Counted from the stretch's first letter, positions 7,242-15,362 are shown. The stretch: DNA of 33,457 bases from Acidaminococcaceae bacterium (GCA_003512125.1 DOSQ01000153.1:1-33457), one strand, 5' to 3'. Notes: generated by a model from the sequence alone, not told the origin. Made by a program: numbers and translations.

Positions 7242-8417
7242 ATGCCAATCAGAATCTGGAACCGGACGGGAAGTAAAGGCCCGATGAAAAGAGAAGGTGC
7301 TGCATCCCATTCGGAAAAGGCCGCGCAGGAAGACAGCGGCCAGTGGAAATCAGGTCAAAAAATAAAAACACACAAGCCTGCGGTGCGGAATATTCTTGTC
7401 CTTGGCAAAACCGGTGTGGGGAAGACTTCCTTACTTAATTATCTGTATGGTTTTGATTTGCCTACAGGAGCGGGACTTCCCAAAACGGGGAAAGGTCTCC
7501 ACGAGAATGTAATCACCCGCAACGGGACGGCCTACCACGTGTTCGATACCTGGGGGATTGAGGCGGACTCCCTGCCGGAGTGGCGGAAGGAAGTGCTGGC
7601 GCTGGTGCGAAAACGAAATACTTCGCCCCATATCAGCGAATGGTTTCACGCTGTCTACTATTGCTTTTCAGCCAGTACTGCCCGGATCGAAGAAGCAGAG
7701 GTGGAGGAGATTATAGTGCCCCTGCTGCAGTCCGGCTGCAAAGTGATCGTTGCGATTACCAATGCCGAGGACGGTTTCAGGAAAAAAGAAAAGATTGACG
7801 GGATGAAACAGTATCTGACAGAGGAATTAACAAAACGCCTGCATCGCGACCCGCAGATGGAAATCATCCCGGTGGTCAGTATTGCGGGCGAAACCCTGGC
7901 GGGCGATTCCATTTCCCGCTTTGGCCGTACCGAAGCATTGGAAGCAGCGCAATACAATCTGGCGGACGATATTGAAAAACGTCTGCCTGCCATTTACAAG
8001 ATGAACGTGATGAACAAGCTGGGAGCCTGGAAAGAACGCAGCCTGCTCCTGCTTGCCAACGGCAAGATCAGTTTCGTGCTGAACAACAATTCCGCGAAAC
8101 AGTTAATCGACCTGGTTAATTACGACCTGCTCAACACGTTTGGCGCCATTGACGCAGACGGGGATAAGCTGGAGGCGGAAGCCAACGAATATTTACTGGC
8201 TGCCGGAGATAAAAAGCCGATGGACCGGCGCTGGCGACCGGAATTCAGCCGCATTACCTATGTGAAAGGTTACGAGTACAGCAAAGGCTTATCGATCGGA
8301 CTGGCGATGGATGTAGCATCCAGCCTGTTGCGTTCTTCCAAAAGCATCCGCGAGAATTTAAGCCGCCGGGTGGAGAAAACCTATGCGGCCATTGTAAACA
8401 GTATGAAGAAGAATTAG
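7242..8417 (+). CDS. Second P-loop GTPase, paralogous G domain
   Basis: Encodes 391 residues from ATG 7242, with AGGTG at 7228-7232; an in-frame GTG at 7230 is an alternative that would add four residues. A basic, polar, probably unstructured leader (1-48) precedes the G domain: G1 GKTGVGKT at 55-62, G3 DTWGIE at 102-107, and a G4-like TNAE at 173-176 in place of NKxD. The VYYCFSASTARIEEAE segment (138-153) aligns with WYCISAANKRV of the upstream GTPase, so the two G domains are related. The C-terminal part (from about 255) has no clear DUF697 domain and I do not recognise it; it includes KLGAWKERSLLLLANGKISF and ends in a Lys-rich helix. The stop lies 16 bp before the DUF1538 gene, so it is probably translated in the same operon. 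Confidence 0.8.
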   Translation: MPIRIWNRTGSKGPMKREGAASHSEKAAQEDSGQWKSGQKIKTHKPAVRNILVLGKTGVGKTSLLNYLYGFDLPTGAGLPKTGKGLHENVITRNGTAYHVFDTWGIEADSLPEWRKEVLALVRKRNTSPHISEWFHAVYYCFSASTARIEEAEVEEIIVPLLQSGCKVIVAITNAEDGFRKKEKIDGMKQYLTEELTKRLHRDPQMEIIPVVSIAGETLAGDSISRFGRTEALEAAQYNLADDIEKRLPAIYKMNVMNKLGAWKERSLLLLANGKISFVLNNNSAKQLIDLVNYDLLNTFGAIDADGDKLEAEANEYLLAAGDKKPMDRRWRPEFSRITYVKGYEYSKGLSIGLAMDVASSLLRSSKSIRENLSRRVEKTYAAIVNSMKKN

Positions 8418-8433
8418 AGAGGACGATCCTGTT

Positions 8434-9957
8434 TTGTTAAAAGATATAATCAAGGAAAAAATCAGTGAAGTAGTCAAGGCGATTCTGCCGGTGGTAGCAA
8501 TCGTTCTCATACTTTCTGTTACCATCGTTCCTATGCCGACCCATGTGGTGATGGTTTTCTTATACAGCTGCATCCTGCTGATGGTAGGGATGGTATTCTT
8601 TACCATCGGTTCGGAACAGGCCATGGAACCTATGGGCAATCATGTGGGAACCCGTATTACAAAAACCCGAAAACTTTGGCTGATATTGCCGTTGGGCTTT
8701 TTATTGGGCTTTATGATCACGATTTCGGAACCGGATCTGCAGGTATTAGCAAACCAGGTCCAGTCTATTCCTAACAGGGTATTGATTTTATCGGTATCAG
8801 GCGGCGTGGCTTTATTTCTTCTGGCGGCACTGATCCGTATGGTGGTAGGCATTTCACTGCAACGGATGCTGCTGTTATTTTATGTTATCGCTTTTGTACT
8901 GGCATGCTATGCGCCGCCGGATTTTCTGGCGGTGGCGTTCGATTCCGGCGGTGTGACCACAGGTCCCATGACGGTGCCGTTTATCATGGCTTTTGGCGTA
9001 GGCGTTTCGGGGTTACGGGGCAGCCGCCATTCTTCCCAGGACAGCTTTGGCATGATAGCTCTCTGCTCCATCGGGCCTATTATCGCCGTCCTGCTTCTGA
9101 GCCTGATTTTTAAACCGGAAAACGCGACGTTTGAACCGGTTGTGATTCCGAGAGTGCTGCATACCATGCAGCTGGGTGAAATGTTTTTGGCTGAACTGCC
9201 GGATCAGATGCATGAAATTGCCCAGGCGGTTTTGCCCATAGCCATATTTTTCGGTATTTTTCAGCTGGCTTTACTTCATCTTCAAGGAAAGCCGCTGCTC
9301 CGCATTCTTCACGGTATTATATGTACTTATATCGGTCTGGTACTGTTCCTGACAGGCGCTAATGTGGGCTTTATCCCGGCCGGGTTCGACCTGGGAAGTA
9401 TTCTGGCCACGTTGCCCTATAACTGGATCATTATACCTATCGGCATGCTGATCGGTTACTTTATCATCAAGGCGGAACCGGCAGTGTATGTGCTGATGAA
9501 GCAGGTAGAAGATATTACCGCCGGCGCTGTCAGCGGAAAATTACTGTTGCGCAGCCTGTCCATCGGCGTGGCGATTTCGGTAGGCCTGGCCATGGTACGT
9601 GTGCTGACAGGAATCCATCTGTTTTATATGCTGATACCGGGGTATCTCATCGCGTTGATACTTACATTTATTGTGCCCCCTGTGTTTACTGCTATCGCCT
9701 TCGACTCAGGCGGCGTGGCGTCCGGTCCCATGACGGCAACGTTTTTGCTGCCTTTTGCCATAGGAGCCTGCATGACGCAGGGCGGCAATGTGGTAACAGA
9801 TGCGTTTGGTGTGGTAACCATGGTAGCCATGACACCGTTGGTCACGATCCAGCTGCTGGGAGTTATGTATATGGTAAAAGCGCGCAGTACTCCCAAAACC
9901 AGTGTCAGCCAGAGTACGCTGGAGGATTTCGGGGACTACGATATTATCGAGTTGTAG
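8434..9957 (+). CDS. DUF1538 integral membrane protein (internally duplicated)
   Basis: Encodes 507 residues from TTG 8434, 11 nt after AGAGAGG (8416-8422); no nearby ATG gives a full first membrane helix. It is very hydrophobic, with roughly a dozen membrane segments and few long soluble loops. Two homologous halves are visible. Each has an acidic motif, SEPDLQVLANQV (half 1) and AEPAVYVLMKQV (half 2), and each has FDSGGV(T/A)(T/S)GPMT followed by a Phe/Ala/Gly-rich helix and a DSFGM or DAFGV turn. The repeats match the DUF1538 family. The symmetry and conserved charged or Gly-rich motifs inside the membrane look like a transporter or channel, but no substrate is known to me. The PII-like gene starts 13 bp after the stop, a pattern seen for transporters controlled by PII proteins. 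Confidence 0.88.
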   Translation: MLKDIIKEKISEVVKAILPVVAIVLILSVTIVPMPTHVVMVFLYSCILLMVGMVFFTIGSEQAMEPMGNHVGTRITKTRKLWLILPLGFLLGFMITISEPDLQVLANQVQSIPNRVLILSVSGGVALFLLAALIRMVVGISLQRMLLLFYVIAFVLACYAPPDFLAVAFDSGGVTTGPMTVPFIMAFGVGVSGLRGSRHSSQDSFGMIALCSIGPIIAVLLLSLIFKPENATFEPVVIPRVLHTMQLGEMFLAELPDQMHEIAQAVLPIAIFFGIFQLALLHLQGKPLLRILHGIICTYIGLVLFLTGANVGFIPAGFDLGSILATLPYNWIIIPIGMLIGYFIIKAEPAVYVLMKQVEDITAGAVSGKLLLRSLSIGVAISVGLAMVRVLTGIHLFYMLIPGYLIALILTFIVPPVFTAIAFDSGGVASGPMTATFLLPFAIGACMTQGGNVVTDAFGVVTMVAMTPLVTIQLLGVMYMVKARSTPKTSVSQSTLEDFGDYDIIEL

Positions 9958-9970
9958 GAGGTAGCAGGCT

Positions 9971-10651
9971 GTGGAAGTCTATTTGATGATAACCATCACA
10001 AGCAGGGAGAAGCTGCCTGGTTTTCTTGCGTTTTATGATAAGAAGCTGCCGGTGGGGTTTGTTTTATTAGGGTACGGAACTGCCAAAGACGAAATATTGG
10101 ATATGCTGGGGCTGGACCGGTCTGAAAAAGCAGTCTGCCTGAATGTGGTGACTGATGAAGTATGGAAAGAAACCAAAGGGTATTTGCGGAAAAAGCTTTA
10201 TATTGACGTACCGGATACGGGCATAGCTTTCATTGTTCCCATGAGCAGCATCGGCGGAAAGCGGGAGCTTGCTTATCTGACGGCAGAACAGAATTTCCGG
10301 AAGGGAGAAGAATCCGTAATGAAAGATACAACAATGGAGTTATTGATCATTGTCAGCAACCAGGGACACAACGACATGGTCATGGACGCGGCCCGCGCGG
10401 CCGGCGCCTATGGCGGAACGGTGTTGCATGCCCGGGGTACCGGTGTGAACCGGGCCGAACTTTTCTTCGGTGTGCCGCTGGCTTCGGAAAAGGACGTGAC
10501 TTTAATCGTCACCCAAAAGAAACAGAAGAACGCAATCATGCAGGCCGTGATGCAAAAGGCCGGTATGGATACGCCGGCCCAGGCAATCCTGTTCTCGCTG
10601 CCGGTAACGGACGCGGCAGGACTCCACGCAGTAGAGGAAGATAACGGATAA
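9971..10651 (+). CDS. Tandem PII-like (GlnB-fold) regulatory protein
   Basis: Encodes 226 residues from GTG 9971; GGAGG (9957-9961) overlaps the upstream TAG stop, implying translational coupling. ATG 9986 is an alternative. Residues about 6-100 and 122-215 are two PII-type ferredoxin-like repeats. In domain 2, GTG at 156-158 is followed by AELFFG, then SEK at 172-174 and a strand TLIV, the standard core of PII proteins. In domain 1 the same spacing gives GYGT at 34-37, EILDMLGL, SEK at 51-53 and CLNV. The canonical uridylylated T-loop is absent from both. Each domain could bind a nucleotide at the interface. Function by analogy with GlnK-AmtB would be to gate the DUF1538 protein; this is inference. 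Confidence 0.82.
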   Translation: MEVYLMITITSREKLPGFLAFYDKKLPVGFVLLGYGTAKDEILDMLGLDRSEKAVCLNVVTDEVWKETKGYLRKKLYIDVPDTGIAFIVPMSSIGGKRELAYLTAEQNFRKGEESVMKDTTMELLIIVSNQGHNDMVMDAARAAGAYGGTVLHARGTGVNRAELFFGVPLASEKDVTLIVTQKKQKNAIMQAVMQKAGMDTPAQAILFSLPVTDAAGLHAVEEDNG

Positions 10652-10745
10652 GGCGGGGGACAAACCCGTTAAATCAGCGCCTCAGCAAAGAACCCGTTTG
10701 CGAATCGTTTTTTTGTCCGGAGCGTTTTTAATAATAGTATTCTGT

Positions 10746-10790
10746 GCAATATAAAAATCCCGTTATGCAGAAGCGTCTGCATAACGGGAT
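10746..10790 (-). terminator. Terminator of the aldo/keto reductase gene (minus strand)
   Basis: A perfect 14-bp stem (10757-10770 with 10777-10790) closes a 6-nt loop. Read on the minus strand it is followed by TTTTTATATT, and it lies about 25 bp after the reductase stop. On the plus strand the following bases (AAGTATTTG) make a poor T-tract, so it may only partly stop the converging PII transcript. Confidence 0.85.
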
Positions 10791-10814
10791 AAGTATTTGT
10801 AATGAAAAACTGTT

Positions 10815-11846
10815 TTAATCGTTGTGATGCTCTGCGTAAAACTCGTTATAATCCTTTAACATGTACTGCAGCAGGGACGGAGTATCTAATCCGTAAGGGC
10901 AGCGGCTCTTGCAAAGGTCACAGTGTACGCACTCTTCGATTTTCTGCATTTTGGCATACCATTCATCGCTCATGAACCGTTTATAGGGTGAACGGCGCAG
11001 CAGCATGGCCATTCTGGCTGCCTGGGGAATGTCGATGCCTGCAGTGCAGGGGAGGCAGTAACCACAGCTCCGGCAGAAATTACCGGATAATTCTTTACGG
11101 TCTGCATCAATGACTTCCTTCAGTTCATCCGTCATCTGCTGATTGATTTCCGTAAGTTTAAGCCACTGGTCCATTTCCCAGTCATGCTGGATGCCCCAGA
11201 TGGGAACCACATTGTCATATTCCTGCATGAAAGCATAGCAGGCCGCTGCGTTGGTCAGCATACCGCCGGATAAGCCTTTCATGGCAATAAAGCCCATGTC
11301 GTGCGTTTTGCAGTCTTTTACTAGTTCGATATCTTTATCCGTTGCCAGATAGCAAAACGGGAATTGCAGCGTTTCATATAATCCGGAATCAATAGCCTGA
11401 TGCGCTACCTTCAGCCGGTGATTCGTGATGCCTATATGACGGATGTATCCCTTCTTTTTGGCGTCCAGCGCCGCAGCATACGCTCCCTTTTCATCTTCCG
11501 GGGAAGGCATAACAGCGGGGTTATGGAACTGGAAAAGATCGATGTAGTCAGTCTGCAGCCGTTTTAAAGAAAGCTCGATATGCTCGGTTACCGTTTTGTA
11601 ATCGGTGCCGCCGCTTTTAGTGGAAATAACAATGTTTTGACGTACATCGTGCAGCGCCGCGCCGATTTTTTCTTCGCTGTCCGTGTACATATTGGCGGTA
11701 TCAAAATAATTGATGCCGTTGTCATACGCTTTGCGCAGCAGTTTTTTTGCCGCTTCCAATGAGATGCGCTGGATGGGCAGACAGCCCATTGCGGTTTTCG
11801 TGACCCATAAACCGGTTTTCCCCAGTCTGATTTTTTTAATGTCCAT
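10815..11846 (-). CDS. Aldo/keto reductase with C-terminal 4Fe-4S ferredoxin-like domain
   Basis: Encodes 343 residues on the minus strand, starting at ATG 11846-11844 with GGGAGGGG just upstream. The AKR tetrad is complete: D49 (FDTA), Y54 (NMYTD), K77 (STKSGG) and H108 (FQFHNP). Residues 258-316 carry eight Cys: C258, C261, C264, C267, then C306, C309, C312, C316 followed by Pro. This suits two [4Fe-4S] clusters. This AKR type occurs in anaerobes; the clusters presumably pass electrons to or from the NAD(P)H or substrate site, but the substrate is unknown. The gene is alone on this strand, with its own terminator and an intergenic region shared with the divergent yebC. Confidence 0.92.
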   Translation of the reverse strand: MDIKKIRLGKTGLWVTKTAMGCLPIQRISLEAAKKLLRKAYDNGINYFDTANMYTDSEEKIGAALHDVRQNIVISTKSGGTDYKTVTEHIELSLKRLQTDYIDLFQFHNPAVMPSPEDEKGAYAAALDAKKKGYIRHIGITNHRLKVAHQAIDSGLYETLQFPFCYLATDKDIELVKDCKTHDMGFIAMKGLSGGMLTNAAACYAFMQEYDNVVPIWGIQHDWEMDQWLKLTEINQQMTDELKEVIDADRKELSGNFCRSCGYCLPCTAGIDIPQAARMAMLLRRSPYKRFMSDEWYAKMQKIEECVHCDLCKSRCPYGLDTPSLLQYMLKDYNEFYAEHHND

Positions 11847-11922
11847 GATTCCCCTCCCGGTACTTGTTTTCTTTTAACAGTATTGTTGTAATGATTGTCA
11901 GCGGTTTTAGGATTCTGATTAA

Positions 11923-11928
11923 ATTATA
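11923..11928 (-). promoter_or_regulatory. Possible -10 for the aldo/keto reductase
   Basis: On the minus strand a TATAAT hexamer lies about 75 bp upstream of the reductase start. The best -35 candidate (TTCAAA) is only 15 bp away, so the call is weak. Confidence 0.35.
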
Positions 11929-12035
11929 TACGAAAATTTCTGATTTGAATATAACTGAATAAAGAAAAATTGTTTCAGCAGGCTTAAAGCAGTGAAAGCA
12001 ATAATGAAGAAATCCAGTATATATTAAGAAAATGA

Positions 12036-12064
12036 TTGTCATGAAGAGGAAAATATAGTATAAT
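12036..12064 (+). promoter_or_regulatory. Sigma-A type promoter of yebC
   Basis: TTGTCA (12036-12041), a 17-bp spacer and TATAAT (12059-12064) make a near-consensus promoter. The transcript would begin about 45 nt before ATG 12116. Confidence 0.82.
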
Positions 12065-12115
12065 ACGATAGTTAAATTTACTTATCTTATAAGCTGATAT
12101 ATTGGAGGAATTAAC

Positions 12116-12859
12116 ATGTCCGGACATTCTAAATGGGCAAATATCAAACACAAAAAAGGAAAAGCAGATGCTGCAAGAGGAAAAATAACGACAAAGATCG
12201 GTCGTGAGATTACCATTGCCGTGCAGATGGGCGGCCCTGACCCAGTTGGTAATATGCGTCTGAAACTGGCGCTGGCCAAAGCAAAAGCCAACAATATTCC
12301 GAAAGACAACATCAAACGTGCGATTGCCAAAGGCGCCGGTGAGACCAATGGCGCAAAATATGAAGAGATTACCTATGAAGGTTATGGTCCGGCCGGTGTG
12401 GCAATCATGCTGGACGTGCTGACTGATAATCGCAACCGTGCAGCTGCGGATATCCGCCATGCGTTTACCAAACACGGCGGGAACATGGGCGAGACCGGTT
12501 CGGTAGGCTGGATGTTCAAGCGTAAAGGTATCTTTACAATTGATAAAGAAGCCGGCTATGATGAGGATGAAGTCATGATGATCGCACTGGATGCCGGTGC
12601 AGAAGACATGAAATCCAATGAAGACAGCTTTGAAATCGTGACCCAGCCTGAGGACTACGACGCCGTAGAAAAAGCGCTGGCCGACAACAATATCGAAACC
12701 GTTATGTCGGAAATCACCATGGTTCCTGACACGATGGTGCAACTGTCCGATGAGGATGCGGAAAAGGTCCGTAAAACAATTGATATGTTCGACGATATGG
12801 ACGACGTACAGGAAGTCTATACCAACGCTGACTTGCCGGACGATGACGACGAGGAATAA
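12116..12859 (+). CDS. yebC: YebC/PmpR (TACO1) family protein
   Basis: Encodes 247 residues, the usual family length, from ATG 12116 with TTGGAGGAA upstream. The N-terminus MSGHSKWANIKHKK and the following KADAARGK are the family signature. They are followed by the acidic and basic three-domain structure ending in a Glu/Asp-rich tail (DLPDDDDEE). Members bind DNA or ribosomes; recent work on relatives points to relief of ribosome stalling at proline stretches, older work to transcription regulation. In many bacteria yebC stands just before ruvC, as here. It has its own promoter and terminator, so it is a single-gene unit. Confidence 0.96.
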   Translation: MSGHSKWANIKHKKGKADAARGKITTKIGREITIAVQMGGPDPVGNMRLKLALAKAKANNIPKDNIKRAIAKGAGETNGAKYEEITYEGYGPAGVAIMLDVLTDNRNRAAADIRHAFTKHGGNMGETGSVGWMFKRKGIFTIDKEAGYDEDEVMMIALDAGAEDMKSNEDSFEIVTQPEDYDAVEKALADNNIETVMSEITMVPDTMVQLSDEDAEKVRKTIDMFDDMDDVQEVYTNADLPDDDDEE

Positions 12860-12867
12860 GAAAAAGC

Positions 12868-12898
12868 AGGCAGGCTTCAAATGAGCCTGCCTTTTTTA
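12868..12898 (+). terminator. Terminator after yebC
   Basis: AGGCAGGCT (12868-12876) pairs with AGCCTGCCT (12884-12892) around a 7-nt loop and is followed by a run of T (12892-12897). Confidence 0.92.
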
Positions 12899-12933
12899 TT
12901 ATATTGTTTCACATTTTTGTCATTAGTGCCTTG

Positions 12934-12939
12934 TATAAT
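12934..12939 (+). promoter_or_regulatory. -10 element for ruvC
   Basis: A perfect TATAAT lies 45 bp before ATG 12985 and just after the yebC terminator. No convincing -35 is seen at 16-18 bp. Its position makes it the likely start of the ruv-queuosine transcript. Confidence 0.5.
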
Positions 12940-12984
12940 AAATTGTAATAAGATGGTTTGAGGCAGAAGGCTGGAGGAAACAGT

Positions 12985-13533
12985 ATGCTGGCGTTAGGAA
13001 TTGATCCCGGTACCGCTATCTGCGGGTATGGGGTGGTAGAAATGAAAGGCAGTACGCTTAAGCCGGTATTTTATGGCTCTATACTGACCGGCAAGGACTG
13101 GTGTCCGGAAGAGAGGCTGCTGAAGATCCACCAGGATGTTTCCGACATTATCAGTCATTTTAAGCCGGATTTTATGTCTGTGGAAAAACTGTATTTTAAC
13201 CGCAATGTCAACACCGCGATCCCGGTTGCCCAGGCCAGAGGCGTAGTATTGCTGGCGGCGGCGGAGAAAAAATTGCCGGTGCTGGAATTTACGCCGATGC
13301 AGATAAAAAAATCGGTCACAGGCACCGGCGCGGCAGAAAAGAATCAGATTATCTTTATGGTACAGCGCCTGCTGGGAATCCGTGAAAAAATTGAGCCGGA
13401 TGATACGGCGGACGCCCTGGCCGCCGCGATTTGTGGGCTGAACCAGGCAAGGGTGCTGCAGTTGCAGGCAACGGGCGGCGCACGGATCGGGGAAATCCTG
13501 GAAAAACAACGGAACCCGCTGAGCAAAAGATAG
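12985..13533 (+). CDS. ruvC: Crossover junction endodeoxyribonuclease RuvC
   Basis: Encodes 182 residues from ATG 12985, with CTGGAGG upstream; an in-frame TTG at 12958 is rejected because RuvC starts just before the LGIDPG strand. RuvC cuts Holliday junctions symmetrically as a dimer with RuvAB. The four acidic catalytic residues are visible: D7 (GIDPG), E67 (SVEKLYF), D140 and D143 (EPDDTADALA), matching D7, E66, D138 and D141 of E. coli. Length and ending are normal. A gap of 129 bp to ruvA holds a weak hairpin. Confidence 0.97.
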   Translation: MLALGIDPGTAICGYGVVEMKGSTLKPVFYGSILTGKDWCPEERLLKIHQDVSDIISHFKPDFMSVEKLYFNRNVNTAIPVAQARGVVLLAAAEKKLPVLEFTPMQIKKSVTGTGAAEKNQIIFMVQRLLGIREKIEPDDTADALAAAICGLNQARVLQLQATGGARIGEILEKQRNPLSKR

Positions 13534-13662
13534 CAACGTGAAAATGATAGGTGCATCGTGCGTATATAGTTTTTTTAACGAAAGAGCGCAGATAATCGTG
13601 GGAAAGTATTTGCTATCACGTTTCCACGGATATTTGTCAAAGACAGAGTTGGAGCGTGTATT

Positions 13663-14274
13663 ATGATTGGTTCAGTACGAGGAACGGTAGCGTATCAGGC
13701 GGCAGAGTATTGCCTGATTGAAACGGCAGGCGGTGTCGGATACCGTGTGTTTATGCCGGTGTCCCAGATGCGCACCCTGTCCATGGGACAGGAGATCCGT
13801 GTTTTAACGTATACGTCTGTACGGGAGGATGCGATTCAGCTATACGGCTTTTTGACACAACAGTATTATGACCTGTTTGCGCTTCTGCTAAACGTAAGCG
13901 GTATAGGCCCTAAAGTTGCGATAGGTATTTTAGGAGCTGTCAGGCCGGAAGATTTTTATCTGGCGGTGCAGAGCAGGGATCTGAAAATGCTGACCAAGCT
14001 GCCCGGTATCGGAAAGAAAACGGCAGAACGTATGGTGCTGGAACTGAAGGATAAAATCGGTACACTGGAAAGCGAAGAGAATGACAGGGAATTTGCCGCT
14101 GCAGTCAGCGGCGAAGGCAAATTGGAAGCAATCAATGAAGCTATGGCCGCGCTGGTTGCATTAGGGTATTCCAATTCGGAAATTCTGCCGGTGCTGCGGA
14201 AGATTCCGGACTATGCTACACTGAAACGGGATGAGCTGATCCGAAGAGCCTTGCAGATTTTTGCTAAAAGATAA
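13663..14274 (+). CDS. ruvA: Holliday junction branch migration protein RuvA
   Basis: Encodes 203 residues from ATG 13663. RuvA tetramers bind the four-way junction and load RuvB. The N-terminal OB-fold (MIGSVRGTVAY, then GVGYRV) is followed by two helix-hairpin-helix motifs, LLNVSGIGPKVAIGIL (about 75-90) and LTKLPGIGKKTAERMVLEL (110-128). The C-terminal three-helix domain that contacts RuvB ends in EALxAL-type helices (EAMAALVALGYSNSEI). ruvB follows after 20 bp, so they are co-transcribed. Confidence 0.97.
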   Translation: MIGSVRGTVAYQAAEYCLIETAGGVGYRVFMPVSQMRTLSMGQEIRVLTYTSVREDAIQLYGFLTQQYYDLFALLLNVSGIGPKVAIGILGAVRPEDFYLAVQSRDLKMLTKLPGIGKKTAERMVLELKDKIGTLESEENDREFAAAVSGEGKLEAINEAMAALVALGYSNSEILPVLRKIPDYATLKRDELIRRALQIFAKR

Positions 14275-14294
14275 GAGAAGAAGGGGAAAACAAT

Positions 14295-15338
14295 ATGGAT
14301 TTTGATGACCGGCTGGTGACATCGGAGACAATGGAGTCTGATGGGGAACAGTACAGTCTTCGCCCCCGGACGCTGGAAGAATATATCGGGCAGGATAAAG
14401 TAAAACAGAATATCTCGGTGTTCATTGAAGCGGCGTTGAAACGGAATGAAGCGCTGGATCATGTTTTGCTTTTTGGACCACCCGGTCTCGGAAAAACAAC
14501 GCTGGCCAATATTATTGCCAATGAATTGCATGTAAATATGCGTGTTACATCAGGTCCTGCCATTATGCGGCAGGGTGATCTGGCCGCGATCCTCAGCACC
14601 CTGTCGGAGGGGGAGGTGCTGTTCATTGATGAGATTCACCGCCTGCCGAAAGCCGTAGAGGAAATACTGTATTCAGCCATGGAAGATTATCAGCTGGATA
14701 TTGTCATCGGCAAAGGACCGGGCGCCCAGAATGTACGGCTGCCCCTTCCCAAATTTACACTGATTGGAGCCACCACAAGGCTGGGCTCTCTGGCGGCGCC
14801 GCTGCGTGACCGTTTTGGCGTACAGTGCCGTCTGGAATTTTATCAGCCGGAGCAGCTGCGCATTATTGTAAATAAATCAGCGGAGAAACTGGATGTTGCG
14901 ATGACGCCGGAGGGCGCGCTGGAAATTGCCCGCCGTTCCCGGGGCACGCCCCGTGTGGCGAACCGCCTTCTGAAACGGGTACGGGATTTTGCCCAGGTAC
15001 TTGGCCAGGCTGTCATTGATCAGAAGCTGGCCGATGAGGCTCTTTCCCGTCTGGAAGTTGACCGTTACGGGCTGGACCAGAATGACCGGCGTATCCTGCA
15101 GACAATTGTAAAGACGTTTGGCGGCGGACCTGTCGGTGTCGATACCATCGCCGCGGCTGTCAGTGAAGAGGCAGGCACAATCGAAGATGTGGTAGAACCG
15201 TACCTGATGCAGCTGGGGCTGTTGCAGCGCACGCCCCGTGGGCGCGTGGCGACACGGGAAACGTACCGGTATCTTGGCGTCCCTTATCCGGATGATTCTG
15301 CAGGCAAATCGAAGATTGAACAGCCTTCACTATTGTAA
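14295..15338 (+). CDS. ruvB: Holliday junction branch migration helicase RuvB
   Basis: Encodes 347 residues from ATG 14295, with GAAGAAGGGG upstream. It is the AAA+ motor of RuvAB. Walker A GPPGLGKTT spans 61-69, Walker B VLFIDEIHR 108-116, sensor 1 GATTR 158-162, and R172 in PLRDRFG is the arginine-finger region. The C-terminal winged helix ends PRGRVATRETYRYLGV, as usual. The 24-bp gap to queH contains a perfect 13-bp tandem duplication that includes the ruvB stop. Confidence 0.98.
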   Translation: MDFDDRLVTSETMESDGEQYSLRPRTLEEYIGQDKVKQNISVFIEAALKRNEALDHVLLFGPPGLGKTTLANIIANELHVNMRVTSGPAIMRQGDLAAILSTLSEGEVLFIDEIHRLPKAVEEILYSAMEDYQLDIVIGKGPGAQNVRLPLPKFTLIGATTRLGSLAAPLRDRFGVQCRLEFYQPEQLRIIVNKSAEKLDVAMTPEGALEIARRSRGTPRVANRLLKRVRDFAQVLGQAVIDQKLADEALSRLEVDRYGLDQNDRRILQTIVKTFGGGPVGVDTIAAAVSEEAGTIEDVVEPYLMQLGLLQRTPRGRVATRETYRYLGVPYPDDSAGKSKIEQPSLL

Positions 15339-15357
15339 AGGATAATTGTAAAGGATA
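15332..15357 (+). repeat. 13-bp perfect tandem duplication at the ruvB/queH junction
   Basis: ATTGTAAAGGATA occurs twice without a gap (15332-15344 and 15345-15357). The first copy carries the end of ruvB (TTG TAA) and the second supplies the AAAGGAT ribosome binding site for queH at ATG 15363, so the duplication doubles the binding-site-like sequence. Confidence 0.9.
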
Positions 15358-15362
15358 AAGCG

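Noticed and set aside
10656..10718. Possible long-range pairing GGACAAA/TTTGTCC after the PII-like gene as a terminator
   Set aside because: Seven base pairs across about 47 nt and no proper T-tract after the second arm.
11984..12880. Minus-strand open frame of 298 codons opposite yebC
   Set aside because: yebC with its promoter and terminator explains the region; the translation is Phe/His-rich like other shadows.
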